Below, in pieces: positions 36,840-45,756 of a DNA stretch of 64,000 bases. Each line of letters starts with the position of its first letter. Within the stretch, counting starts at the first letter, position 1. The notes under the pieces were generated by a model. That model saw nothing but the letters and a program-made list of their open reading frames with translations, ran no database searches and was not told the origin of the DNA. The position numbers and the translations under genes were made by a program. The DNA lies in the NCBI RefSeq assembly GCF_011806405.1, contig NZ_JAATOW010000007.1, positions 88,502-152,501 on the forward strand, in the 5' to 3' direction. The DNA comes from Pseudooceanicola sp. HF7. Its GTDB lineage: Bacteria > Pseudomonadota > Alphaproteobacteria > Rhodobacterales > Rhodobacteraceae.

Positions 36840-37676
36840 TTGGAGTGGCTGGAAAATAACAAGATCCCCGTAGGGGACTGGGCCGCCGATTTCTTCGACT
36901 GGCTGAGGGACAATTTCTCCGGAGTCGTGGACCTGCTGGCCGAGGGTGCCGAAAGCCTGATCGACGGACTGCTCTGGCTTCTGCAGACCCCGCATCCCTT
37001 CCTTGTCATCGCCGTCTTCGTCGCGCTGACCTGGGCCCTGCAACGCAACTGGAAGATCTGCCTCTTCGTGGCCCTGGGCTTCCTGTTCATCATCAACCAG
37101 GATTACTGGGAAGAAACCACCGAAAGCCTGACGCTGGTGGTGTCCTCCTGTATCGTCTGCATGGCGATCGGGGTGCCGGTGGGCATCGCGGCAGCGCACC
37201 GCCCGCGGCTTTACCAGGTCATGCAGCCCGTGCTGGACCTGATGCAGACCCTGCCCACCTTCGTCTACCTGATCCCCGCGATCGTCTTCTTCGGCATCGG
37301 CATGGTGCCGGGCCTGATCGCCACGGTGATCTTCGTCGTGCCCGCCCCGATCCGGCTGACCTACCTTGGCGTTTCCTCGACGCCGACCCCGCTGCTGGAA
37401 GCCTCGGAAGCCTTCGGCGGCACGCCCACCCAGACCCTGACCAAGGTCGAACTGCCCTATGCCCTGCCGCAGATCATGGCCGGGCTGAACCAGACCATCA
37501 TGCTGTCGCTGTCGATGGTTGTCGTCGCCGCCCTTGTCGGGGCCGATGGCCTTGGGGTGCCGGTGGTGCGCGCGCTGAACCAGGTGAACACCTCGCTTGG
37601 CTTCGAGTCGGGCTTCGTCATCGTCGTCGTCGCCATCATCCTTGACCGGATGCTTCGTATCGGAGGCCGCAAATGA
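36840..37676 (+). CDS. choW: choline ABC transporter permease
   Basis: A membrane permease of 278 residues with about six helices and the EAA-type loop (EASEAFGGTPTQTLTKVELPYALPQIMAGLNQ) that contacts the ATPase. It starts with TTG at 36840, preceded by AAAGGAG at a 6-base spacing, which is better than a TTG nine codons upstream without a site. The stop overlaps the choV start (ATGA). Confidence 0.94.
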   Translation: MEWLENNKIPVGDWAADFFDWLRDNFSGVVDLLAEGAESLIDGLLWLLQTPHPFLVIAVFVALTWALQRNWKICLFVALGFLFIINQDYWEETTESLTLVVSSCIVCMAIGVPVGIAAAHRPRLYQVMQPVLDLMQTLPTFVYLIPAIVFFGIGMVPGLIATVIFVVPAPIRLTYLGVSSTPTPLLEASEAFGGTPTQTLTKVELPYALPQIMAGLNQTIMLSLSMVVVAALVGADGLGVPVVRALNQVNTSLGFESGFVIVVVAIILDRMLRIGGRK

Positions 37677-38722
37677 CGGACCAAAAGATGACCTCGAAAC
37701 CGGCCGTCACCTTCGACAACGTCTCCATCGTCTTCGGCGAAAAGCCCAAGAAGGCCCTGCCGATGATGGACGCGATGAAGGACCGGGCAGAGATCCAGAA
37801 GGAAACCGGCCAGGTGCTGGGCGTCCACGATTGCTCCATCGACGTGGCAGAGGGAGAGATCCTGGTGCTGATGGGGCTGTCGGGGTCCGGCAAGTCCACG
37901 CTGCTGCGCGCCGTCAACGGGCTGAACCCCGTGGTGCGCGGCAAGGTGATCGTGCGCGCCAGCGGGCATGAGATCGACGCGGCCTCCTCCAAGGGGGATG
38001 AGCTGAAGAAGCTGCGGCGCGAAATGGTCGCCATGGTCTTCCAGCAGTTCGGCCTGCTGCCCTGGCGCAACGTGCTGGACAACGTGGCCCTTGGGCTGGA
38101 GCTGTCGGGCATGTCGCGCAAGGACCGCGAGGAGAAGGCGCGCGAGCAGCTTGACCTGGTCGGGCTGACCGACTGGGCCACCAACAAGGTGGGCGAGCTG
38201 TCGGGCGGCATGCAACAGCGCGTCGGCCTGGCCCGCGCCTTTGCCACCGAGGCGCCGATCCTGCTGATGGACGAACCCTTCAGCGCGCTCGATCCGCTGA
38301 TCCGCACCCGGCTTCAGGATGAGCTGCTGGAGCTGCAACAGAAGCTGAAGCGGACGATCATCTTCGTCTCCCACGACCTCGACGAGGCCTTCAAGCTGGG
38401 CAACCGCATCGCGATCATGGAAGGCGGGCGCATCGTGCAATGCGGCACCCCGCAAGAGATCATCGCCAAACCGGCCAATGCCTATGTGGAGGATTTCGTC
38501 ACCCACATGAACCCGCTCAACGTGCTGCTGGCCTCGGACGTGATGTCCGATTCCATCGCCGCCGATGCGCCGGTGACGGTGGAACGAGACACGCCGGTCA
38601 ACGACGTGATCCAGAGCCTCTCGACCGGGGCGGATGTCGTCTCAGTCACGGAAGGGGAGGATGCCGTGGGCTCCATCACGCGCAAGGACATCATCTCGGC
38701 GCTCCACGCCAAGAACTCCTGA
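37673..38722 (+). CDS. choV: choline ABC transporter ATP-binding protein
   Basis: ATPase (349 residues) of the ProV/OpuAA class. Walker A GLSGSGKST (about residues 68-76), Q-loop VFQQFGLLPW, signature LSGGMQQR, Walker B ILLMDEPFSALDP and switch VSHDLDEAF are all intact. The C-terminal 70 residues resemble one CBS repeat (VNDVIQSLSTGADVVSVTE), as in related transporters that sense ionic strength. It completes choXWV. Confidence 0.95.
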   Translation: MTDQKMTSKPAVTFDNVSIVFGEKPKKALPMMDAMKDRAEIQKETGQVLGVHDCSIDVAEGEILVLMGLSGSGKSTLLRAVNGLNPVVRGKVIVRASGHEIDAASSKGDELKKLRREMVAMVFQQFGLLPWRNVLDNVALGLELSGMSRKDREEKAREQLDLVGLTDWATNKVGELSGGMQQRVGLARAFATEAPILLMDEPFSALDPLIRTRLQDELLELQQKLKRTIIFVSHDLDEAFKLGNRIAIMEGGRIVQCGTPQEIIAKPANAYVEDFVTHMNPLNVLLASDVMSDSIAADAPVTVERDTPVNDVIQSLSTGADVVSVTEGEDAVGSITRKDIISALHAKNS

Positions 38723-38892
38723 GCGCAGGCTTTCAGGGACGGCCGGGGACCCCATCGAGGGGCCCCCGGCCGTTGTCGTCTGCGCCTCCCGGATCCACGG
38801 CACTGCCGGTCTGCCCGCTTCGGCGAAGGGGCTGTGGCGAGGCGCGGAAAGCCACCTCTACACCAGCGCACATAAGGAAAAGTGACCCCAGC

Positions 38893-38954
38893 GTGCGCTG
38901 CGCACCGACGTGATACCGACGCGATACCGACACAATACAGACGTCCCACCGACG
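38893..38954 (-). repeat. dispersed element copy 1: five 11-bp units plus mini-hairpin
   Basis: Read on the minus strand: units cgtcggtggga, cgtctgtattg, tgtcggtatcg, cgtcggtatca and cgtcggtgcgc (38954 down to 38900), then a GTGCG-CAG-CGCAC hairpin (38905 down to 38893). It matches the element at 55882-55943 at 50 of 55 positions. Confidence 0.85.
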
Positions 38955-39021
38955 GCCCAAACCAGGGGTCATTCCCTGTGCAACCCTGCACAATGAAGGG
39001 GAATTTTCGGGTCCGGACAGG

Positions 39022-39053
39022 AAAAAGGGGCCTCGCCCCCCGGCAAGACCCCT
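39022..39053 (-). terminator. terminator of the cysteine-rich protein gene
   Basis: On the minus strand, a 12-bp stem (AGGGGT-CTTGCC with GGCGAG-GCCCCT, GGGG loop, including G-T pairs) followed by a run of T residues, about 45 bases past the stop at 39096. Confidence 0.75.
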
Positions 39054-39095
39054 TCATAACTCCACCCGCACCGTGTTCCCCGGATCGGGGCGTCT

Positions 39096-39467
39096 TCAGA
39101 ACCCCGGAAGCTCCGTTTCCCCGCTCTCACAAGCCGCATCGCCTTCCGCGCAATCCGGCTCCCCGATCTCTCCGATATCCATGACGCAGGCGCCCGGCGC
39201 ATCGCGCAACCCATCCAGCGGGCCGCAGGTGCTGCCGCCCTCGGCCGGCCAGTCCGGCGTGACCTCGCCCACCGTCTGCGCCATGACCACCTGAGAGGCG
39301 TGCTGGGCGCAGGACGCGGGCGCGCAGCCCGAGGCTGACCAGGCCTCTGCCAGGCCAGCCTGCGCCTGCGGGATGGGGCGCAACAGGACCAGCGCCAAGA
39401 CCAGGGCAACCGGCAGAAGCAGGGCAAGGGCGTGTCGCCGGTTTGGACGGGGCCGGGGGGATCGCAT
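39096..39467 (-). CDS. exported cysteine-rich acidic protein, unknown function
   Basis: A 123-residue protein with a basic N-terminus (RSPRPRPNRRH) and a long hydrophobic segment (about 13-30) acting as signal peptide or membrane anchor. The remaining 85 residues are acidic and hold six cysteines, an even number suited to disulfides in the periplasm. I do not recognise a family. AAAAGGA lies about 8 bases before the ATG, and a strong terminator follows the stop, which supports a real gene. Confidence 0.7.
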   Translation of the reverse strand: MRSPRPRPNRRHALALLLPVALVLALVLLRPIPQAQAGLAEAWSASGCAPASCAQHASQVVMAQTVGEVTPDWPAEGGSTCGPLDGLRDAPGACVMDIGEIGEPDCAEGDAACESGETELPGF

Positions 39468-39505
39468 CGAAAATCCTTTTGTACTCGTGACTTGCAGGGG
39501 GAGTC

Positions 39506-40345
39506 TTACCCCTCCTGCCGGTCGTCTTTGTCTTTTGCGGGGGCCGCGGCCTCTTCACGCTGCCAGCCCAGCTCTTCGCGCTGGAAACAGGCGCCATCGC
39601 GTTTCACGAAGCCGCTCTCCCGTGCCGCCCAGGTCGAGATCTCTACCCGGTCGCGCGCGCAATCGAGCAGGTTGAAGGTGTTCTGTTCCCCGCGCAGCCG
39701 GGTCGACAAGCCGGTGCCGGCCTGGACGAACAGCAGGCCCGGCGCGGTGGTGAAGGGCTGGCTGCGCGCCATGTGCAAATGGCCTGACAGCACCACGTCC
39801 GCACCGGCCTCTGCCAGCTGGTGCAGCACCTCTGCCGCGTGGCGCATCTGCGGCGCGCCATGATCGGGGGGCATTTCCAGCGGGTGGTGCAGAACGGCGA
39901 TCTGCAGCGGCGCCTTCTCATCCTGCTCGCCCTCGGCAAAGCAGCGTGTCAGGCGGCGCAGGGTGCCGCGCGACAGGCGTCCGCTTTTCCAGGCATAGGG
40001 GTTCACGCTGTTCACGCCGCGCACCACCACCGGCCCCTTGCGAAAGACCGGCTCAAGATCACGGGTGATGAACCGCTTGTAACGCGAGAAGGGCTTGAAA
40101 AACCGTACGAAAATATTGTCGAGCGGGGTGTCGTGATTGCCCGGAACCGCCAGCCAGGGCACCCGCAGGCGATCCAGGAATTCCCGCGCCTGGGTGAACT
40201 GGCTTAGCCGCGCCCGCTGGGTGAAATCGCCCGACACGACAACCAGGTCGGGCGCCAGCGCCTCGATCCGTTCCAGCAGCGGCTCCTCAAGCGCAGGGGT
40301 GCTGCGCCCGTAATGCAGGTCCGACAGGTGCAGGATCCGCGTCAT
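39506..40345 (-). CDS. metallophosphoesterase
   Basis: Calcineurin-like phosphoesterase (279 residues). The two-metal motifs are complete: D-L-H in HLSDLHYG (residues 6-11), VVSGDFTQRA, VPGNHDTP, the later LHHPLE and SGHLHMARS. The substrate is unknown; relatives include cyclic nucleotide phosphodiesterases and UDP-diacylglucosamine hydrolases. Its start overlaps the stop of the upstream lipid-kinase-like gene (ATGA), which hints at a shared role in phospholipid metabolism. Confidence 0.88.
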   Translation of the reverse strand: MTRILHLSDLHYGRSTPALEEPLLERIEALAPDLVVVSGDFTQRARLSQFTQAREFLDRLRVPWLAVPGNHDTPLDNIFVRFFKPFSRYKRFITRDLEPVFRKGPVVVRGVNSVNPYAWKSGRLSRGTLRRLTRCFAEGEQDEKAPLQIAVLHHPLEMPPDHGAPQMRHAAEVLHQLAEAGADVVLSGHLHMARSQPFTTAPGLLFVQAGTGLSTRLRGEQNTFNLLDCARDRVEISTWAARESGFVKRDGACFQREELGWQREEAAAPAKDKDDRQEG

Positions 40346-41358
40346 GCCCCTTCCCCGCGGGGAAGAAGCAGGGGCAGGGCGTTGTCCTGCATGCGGAAGT
40401 CAAAGGGGCTGTCCTCGCGGCGTTTTTCCCCGTCATAGGCCAGCAGGGAGCGGCGGCTTGCGGTTTCCACCCGCAGCCGGCTGGCCTGGATCAGGTCGTA
40501 ATCCCGGCCCTCCTTCATGGAGCGCGTCACCAGCCGCCAGGCCAGCTTGAACAGGGTCGCCCGGCTGCCGCCGCGCCCCAGCAGGACCGCCATCTTGTCG
40601 TGGTGGATCGCATCGCCCCCCGAGAGCCCGAAAATCTCAAGCTGGTAGGCAGAGCGGGCGACGAAAAGAAGCGGCGTGCGCACCTCCTGCACCTGGCCGT
40701 CGGCCTCCACCCGCAGCTTCAGCGGGCGCTGGAAGCGCAGGAAGGTCTTGACCACGGACCAATGCGCCATCAGCCGGCGGCGGCCCCAGCGGGCATAGAT
40801 CCTTTCGCGCTCCTTCAGGATGTCGGGATAGATGCCCAGGCTTGCATTGTTCAGGAAAACCCGCCCGTTGACGGAGCAAAGCGCGATGGTCTCGGCCCGC
40901 CCGCGTGTCAGCTGCGCGGCGGCCTCTTCCGGCACTTCGGACAGCCCCAGACCACGCGCGAAGTAATTGAAGGTGCCCAGCGGCAGCACCGCAAGGGCAG
41001 GGCGTCGGGGCAGATCGGCACTGACCAGCGCGCCGGCCACGGCCATGGCCGTGCCATCCCCGCCCGCCGCCAGGATGGTCCGCGCGGCCTGTGCTTCGGG
41101 GGTTTTCAGCACCTCGGCCAGGTCGCCTTCATTGTCCCAGTAGACAAGGGAGACATCTGCCCCGGACTCCTCCAGCACCTTGCGCGCGCGGGAAATCGCG
41201 TCGCTGTCGCGGGCATTGGTGCCGGATTTGCGGTTGGCGATGATGGCCACCGGGCCGATGTTGCCCGACGCGTCATTGCCTGACGTATCCGGGCCTGCCG
41301 CATCCGGGCCTGCCGTCGTGCCGCCATGCGCCGGGTCGGTCGCCTCGCTCCTGTCCAT
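40342..41358 (-). CDS. diacylglycerol kinase-like lipid kinase
   Basis: A 338-residue protein with a DAGK catalytic domain. Motifs: AIIANRKSGTN near the start of the domain, ILAAGGDGTAMAVAGAL (nucleotide-binding GGDGT) and LAVLPLGTFNYFARGLGL. The last third is the beta-sandwich domain typical of YegS/DgkB proteins. The first 35 residues are a low-complexity Asp/Gly/Thr stretch. The start at 41358 is the first ATG in a plausible place; the true start could be earlier. Confidence 0.85.
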   Translation of the reverse strand: MDRSEATDPAHGGTTAGPDAAGPDTSGNDASGNIGPVAIIANRKSGTNARDSDAISRARKVLEESGADVSLVYWDNEGDLAEVLKTPEAQAARTILAAGGDGTAMAVAGALVSADLPRRPALAVLPLGTFNYFARGLGLSEVPEEAAAQLTRGRAETIALCSVNGRVFLNNASLGIYPDILKERERIYARWGRRRLMAHWSVVKTFLRFQRPLKLRVEADGQVQEVRTPLLFVARSAYQLEIFGLSGGDAIHHDKMAVLLGRGGSRATLFKLAWRLVTRSMKEGRDYDLIQASRLRVETASRRSLLAYDGEKRREDSPFDFRMQDNALPLLLPRGEGA

Positions 41359-41468
41359 GCCTGTGGTCCTGTCCCATTCAGTTCCAGAACCAACGCGCGA
41401 GCCGCCGAAAGGTTGCCGCCGATGGAAGAGATCGCTGGCCCATGCGACGAAAGGCGCCGCGCCCCGGC

Positions 41469-42656
41469 TCAGTTCAGCGACACCAGCACCCGGCACACCG
41501 CATCGACGTCATAGATCGGCCGCGCCAGATCCTTCAGCGGCAGGCGCAGGCAGGGGATGCCGTGCCGGGCGGTCACCGCGTCGCAGCTTGCCTGGGGCAC
41601 GCTGGTGTCACAGAGGACATGGGTCATCAGGGCCCGCGCCGTAACCTGCCCGCCCGCGTCGCGCAGCATAGGCGCCAGGATCGCGCCGACCTGGTCGGCC
41701 AGGCTGTGCCCCATGGCCTCCGGATCCGGGCCAAGGCTGGGCAGGTAGACCTTTGGCACCATGGCCCGCGCCACCGCCCGACCCACGCCCACCGGCAGCA
41801 GGTTCGCCACGACACTGGAATAAAGGCTGCCCGGCGGGTAGCAGATCACGTCGGCCTGCTCGATCAGGCGGCGGTTCCGCTTGGGCAGGGTGACCTCGAC
41901 CGGGGTGCCGGTCTCAAGGCTGTCGATCAGGAACAGCTCGCGGATCGGACTGTCGAGCGGCGCGACCTCCTTGCCGGTCAGGGCGCGCTGGCCCAGCACC
42001 AGCCGGCCATCCTGAAGCCGCACGGCAAGGTGCAGGTTCTCATCGACGATGGCGCGCACGGTGCCGCGCACGTCCACCATCTTGGACATCATGAACAGAA
42101 CGGGCTCCAGCGCGCGGCCCTGGCCCAGGTAGCCGCCAGCCAGGATCAGGTTGCCGATGCTGGCGTTGCGATAATCGAAATCCGCCCCGGCAGCGGCGGC
42201 GAAACTGTCGATCTGGGTGCGGATGAGCTGCCGCATCGGCTTGGCGATGGCGGCAATCAGCGGATGCCTGCTGCGGCGCAGCTGCTCGACCTCCGCGCGC
42301 AGGGCCTCCGGAGTGCCCTCTTTCGGCAGGCGGTGGCTGAACAGCGCAAAGATGTCGGGCTGGCCCAGCACGCTTTCATCCGCCAGGGCCATCAGGCGGG
42401 AGCGCAGATCCCCCACCGCCGGCATGTCGAAGGCCAGCCGCAGCTGCTGCGAACTTCCCCCGCTATCAAAGGGCGTGATCAGGTGGATCGAGTTGAAGGT
42501 GTAGCGCTTGAGCCGGCGCGCGATCCCGTTCAGCGCGCTGCCCCCGCTGAAGAACAGCAGCCGCGGACCCAGGTGCGGCGCGCTTTCGGCCCGGGCCACG
42601 CGCAGATCGTCGGGCAGCGTCACCTGCCGGCGCAGGGTGATCGTGCAAGCTTTCAT
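41469..42656 (-). CDS. CofD/YvcK superfamily protein (GAK-type)
   Basis: A 395-residue protein of the 2-phospho-L-lactate transferase (CofD)/YvcK fold. The motifs are FFSGGSALNGIARRLKRYT, then LITPFDSGGSSQQLR and MPAVGDLRSRLMALAD near the N-terminus, and VICYPPGSLYSSVVANLLP near the C-terminus. From memory this variant resembles the CofD-like protein of the GAK system rather than F420-making CofD; no F420 genes or GAK partner genes are adjacent. The ligand is probably a sugar-nucleotide or phosphate ester. The ATG at 42656 gives the conserved start. Confidence 0.78.
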   Translation of the reverse strand: MKACTITLRRQVTLPDDLRVARAESAPHLGPRLLFFSGGSALNGIARRLKRYTFNSIHLITPFDSGGSSQQLRLAFDMPAVGDLRSRLMALADESVLGQPDIFALFSHRLPKEGTPEALRAEVEQLRRSRHPLIAAIAKPMRQLIRTQIDSFAAAAGADFDYRNASIGNLILAGGYLGQGRALEPVLFMMSKMVDVRGTVRAIVDENLHLAVRLQDGRLVLGQRALTGKEVAPLDSPIRELFLIDSLETGTPVEVTLPKRNRRLIEQADVICYPPGSLYSSVVANLLPVGVGRAVARAMVPKVYLPSLGPDPEAMGHSLADQVGAILAPMLRDAGGQVTARALMTHVLCDTSVPQASCDAVTARHGIPCLRLPLKDLARPIYDVDAVCRVLVSLN

Positions 42657-43039
42657 CGTCGTCTCCCCAGGGGGCTCCTTGCAATCCGGGCCCAAGGCGC
42701 AATTCGGTCTGCACAATGAGGTACTCTGCCCCCATAGGGCAAGCCTGGGACAAGGTCAGCCGGGCGCGTGAGCGCGCAACGCCGCAGGACTGCGCAGGAA
42801 GGCTGAAAACGCACCTCTGCTCGGCAAGGCCGCCACCCCGAGGGGGGTGCAAGCGCTTGAAAGTACTGGCGGTGAGGGAGGGAGGTGATCCGGTCTACAC
42901 GGATCTGAAATTCGGGACGCAGGCGCATCTTGGAAAGCCAAAAGCCTGTAAACCGCTTTTCCCGCCATCCGCCCCCGACAGAGGGGGCAGGATGGCCTGT
43001 CAGTCAGGAGAGGGGCCGCGACCGGCCACCTCTCTTTAC
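42657..43039. other. gap between argE-like and cofD-like genes
   Basis: No gene supported. Two hairpins lie just past the argE-like stop: 43008-43034 (GAGAGG-GGCC stem with one bulge) and 42965-42995 (CCATCC-GCCCCC stem with one bulge). They probably end the minus-strand tct operon, although neither has a T tract. The rest, upstream of the cofD-like start, shows nothing I recognise. Confidence 0.5.
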
Positions 43040-44257
43040 TCAGCTATCCGTCCGGGTCGTGGCGGCGCTCAGCTCTGTCACGATACCGCCGAGGAAGGCG
43101 ATGCAGGCATCGAGCTGGTCGAGCGTCACGAATTCGTTCGGCTTGTGGGCCTGCTCGATCGAGCCGGGCCCGACGATGACCGAGGGGATGCCGCCGGTCA
43201 GTTCGAAGATGCCGCCCTCCGAGCCATAGGAGACCTTTCCGCCCCAGTCCTCGGGCATCTGGCGGGCATAGCGGTTGAAGCCGGTCGTGTTGCGCGCCTC
43301 GCCCATCGGCGGGTAGGAAAAGATCCGTTCGAAGGCAATGCCGGTCCCGGCGGTCTTGGCGGCCATCTCGGCGCTGACTTCGGTCTCGATCCGCGCCAGC
43401 AGCTCTGCCATGTCCGCTTCCGCATCCATCCCGGCGATCGAGCGCAGCTCGAAGGTGAAGCTGCAGCCGTCCGGCGTGACGTTGGTCGCCACACCGCCGT
43501 TGATCATCGTGGCCAGCATGGTCGCATGGGGTACGGTGAAATCGTGGTCGAAGGGCCCCTCGCTCTCGTACCGCTTGCCACGGTCCGCGATCATCGCAAT
43601 CGCACGAGAGGCGTATTCGACGGCGTTGACGTGCTCCGGCGCAAAGGAGGAATGCCCCGAGGTGCCGGTGACATGCGCCCGCATGGCGATCTTGCCCTTC
43701 TGCCCCGTCACCAGCTGCATCATCGACGGCTCACCGATGATGGCAAACTCGGGCGGCACGGGAAGCGCGGCCAGATACCGTGCGATCGCCGGCGCGCCAA
43801 GGCAGCCGACCTCTTCGTCATAGGAGAAGCAAAGATAGACGGGACGGGCCAGGTTGGCCTGCGCCAGCTGCGGGGCGACGGCCATGACGCAGGCGGCAAA
43901 GCCCTTCATGTCACAGGCCCCGCGGCCGAAAAGCTTGCCCTCACGGATCTCGGCGGTGAAGGGATCGCTCTGCCATTCCGGCTCATCCGCGGGAACCACG
44001 TCGGTATGGCCTGACCAGACCACCCCGGCGACCTCCTCCGGCCCGAAGGCGGCCACCAGGTTGGCCTTTTCGCCGGTCTCGTCGGGCAGGATGGTGATCC
44101 GCGCGCCAAGACCTTGGAAATAGGCCGCCATGTGGTCGATCAGGGCACGGTTGCCGTTTCGGGACACCGTGTCGAAGCTGATCAACTCCGAAAGATGCTG
44201 CACGGCGCTGGCCTGCCGGTCTGAGGCGGCGGGCTGGATCTCGCTCTGCAGGGTCAT
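43040..44257 (-). CDS. argE: ArgE-like M20 deacylase (acetylornithine deacetylase family)
   Basis: M20 metallopeptidase (405 residues). Metal ligands and catalytic residues appear in VVWSGHTDVVP (His, Asp), GACDMKGF, SYDEEVGCLG (Glu pair) and the distal EQAHKPNEF. The dimerisation domain lies between (TGTSGHSSFAPEHVNAVE). ArgE removes acetyl from N-acetylornithine, but its start overlaps the tctA stop (ATGA), so here it may deacylate an imported N-acyl compound. The symbol is by similarity only. Confidence 0.85.
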   Translation of the reverse strand: MTLQSEIQPAASDRQASAVQHLSELISFDTVSRNGNRALIDHMAAYFQGLGARITILPDETGEKANLVAAFGPEEVAGVVWSGHTDVVPADEPEWQSDPFTAEIREGKLFGRGACDMKGFAACVMAVAPQLAQANLARPVYLCFSYDEEVGCLGAPAIARYLAALPVPPEFAIIGEPSMMQLVTGQKGKIAMRAHVTGTSGHSSFAPEHVNAVEYASRAIAMIADRGKRYESEGPFDHDFTVPHATMLATMINGGVATNVTPDGCSFTFELRSIAGMDAEADMAELLARIETEVSAEMAAKTAGTGIAFERIFSYPPMGEARNTTGFNRYARQMPEDWGGKVSYGSEGGIFELTGGIPSVIVGPGSIEQAHKPNEFVTLDQLDACIAFLGGIVTELSAATTRTDS

Positions 44258-45744
44258 TGCTCAACTCGTCTTTCTGTTTTGAGTTTTTGGACTTCGCGGC
44301 GCACCGTGATGAACAGGACGAACGCGATGAGGGCGGCAAACAGCCAGGTGATCGGCGAGGACAGCAGGACCGAGAGATCCCCGCGCGAAATCGCCAGAGC
44401 GCGGCGCAGGTTCTCTTCCAGCATCGGGCCCAGGATGAAGGCGATGAGGAAGGGCGCCGCCGGGATGTTCAGCAGGAACATGGCAAAGCCCACCACGCCC
44501 ATGACCAGCAGCACTGCTACGTCGAAGGGGCTCGAGGCGATCGAGTAGATGCCGAAGACGCAGAGCAGCAGCACCAGCGGCGTCAGCAGGGTCTGCGGGA
44601 TATGCGAGACCTTGGCGAACATGCGCATGGTGATCTTGCCGGCGAAGAACAGCAGGACCGAGGACACCAGCATGCCGATCAGCAGCATGTAGACCTCGTG
44701 GATGTTGGTCTGGAACAGCAGCGGTCCGGGCGTCAGGCCCTGGATCATGAAGGCACCCAGCATCACGCCGGTGATCACGTCGCCCGGCACGCCAAGCGCC
44801 AGGAGCGGGATCATCGTCGCGCCGCAGGCGCCGTTGTTGGCGGATTCAGAGGCAGCGATGCCCTCAAGCTCACCCTTGCCGAAGTTGGCGCCGTTCTTGG
44901 AACTGCGCTGCGCCTCTCCGTAAGAGAAGAAGGCCGCAGAGGACGGGCCGATGCCGGGAATGGCGCCAAGCACCGAACCGATCACCGAGCCCTTGAGGAT
45001 GCTTTTCAGAGAGCCCATGAATTCCTCACGGGTCACGTGTTGCTGGCCCAGCTTGGCAGCTTCCTCTTCCTTGGTGGCGCGCATCACGACCAGCTTGATC
45101 AGCTCGGGCAGGGCGAAGAGCCCGATCAGCACCGGCGCGATCGACAGGCCGGCCTGCATGTCCGGCGTGAAGGCGAAGCGGAAAGAGCCGTACATGTCTT
45201 CGCCCACGGTCGCCAGGAGCAGACCGAGCGCCGCCGAGACCAGCCCCAGAAGCAGCGAACTGCCCGAGACACCGGCCACGGTGGTCAGCGCGAAGAGCAT
45301 CAGCATGAAGAACTCGGGCGGGCCGATGTGCAGCGCCAGCACCGCAAGCGGGGCGGCGAAGAAGATCAGCGACAGGTTCGAGATGAAATCGCCCGTGACC
45401 GAGGAATAGAGCGCCATGTTGAGCGCCTTGCCGGCCTTGCCCTGCTGCGCCAGCGGATAGCCGTCGAGCGCGGTGCAGGCGGCCGAGGCCGTGCCGGGTG
45501 TCTTGATCAGGATGGCCGAGACCGAGCCGCCATAGGTCGACCCCTTGTAGAGCGCCACAAGCAGCAGGATCGAGGGGACCGGAGCCATGTAGAAGGTGAA
45601 GGGCAGCGCAAGGGTCACGGCCATGGTGCCGGTCATGCCGGGGATGGCGCCAACGATGACGCCGCCCCAGATGCCTGCGACCATGATCAGCAGGTTCGGC
45701 AGCGTCGCCACGGCAACCAGTGCGGAGAGGATTTCTTGAAGCAT
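44254..45744 (-). CDS. tctA: tripartite tricarboxylate-type transporter, large membrane subunit
   Basis: TctA (496 residues, about 11-12 membrane helices), the main channel of a TTT family importer. Family stretches: GVIVGAIPGMTGTMAVTLALPFTF near the N-terminus, ILIKTPGTASAACTALDGYPLA, and the repeated VLGAIPGIGPSSAAFFSYGEAQRSSK. It is 12 bases after tctB and overlaps the ArgE-like gene by 4. Confidence 0.94.
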   Translation of the reverse strand: MLQEILSALVAVATLPNLLIMVAGIWGGVIVGAIPGMTGTMAVTLALPFTFYMAPVPSILLLVALYKGSTYGGSVSAILIKTPGTASAACTALDGYPLAQQGKAGKALNMALYSSVTGDFISNLSLIFFAAPLAVLALHIGPPEFFMLMLFALTTVAGVSGSSLLLGLVSAALGLLLATVGEDMYGSFRFAFTPDMQAGLSIAPVLIGLFALPELIKLVVMRATKEEEAAKLGQQHVTREEFMGSLKSILKGSVIGSVLGAIPGIGPSSAAFFSYGEAQRSSKNGANFGKGELEGIAASESANNGACGATMIPLLALGVPGDVITGVMLGAFMIQGLTPGPLLFQTNIHEVYMLLIGMLVSSVLLFFAGKITMRMFAKVSHIPQTLLTPLVLLLCVFGIYSIASSPFDVAVLLVMGVVGFAMFLLNIPAAPFLIAFILGPMLEENLRRALAISRGDLSVLLSSPITWLFAALIAFVLFITVRREVQKLKTERRVEQ

Positions 45745-45756
45745 GGAGGTCTCCGA

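Larger units (their letters stand above)
38723..39095. other. convergent gap after choV: hairpin, 11-bp repeat element and terminator
   Basis: No gene found. In order: a long hairpin at 38741-38772 (GGCCGGGG-ACCCC stem, one mismatch, no T tract) that may end choV mRNA; the five-unit 11-bp repeat element at 38900-38954 with its flanking mini-hairpin; and the minus-strand terminator at 39022-39053 for the 39096 gene. Confidence 0.6.
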
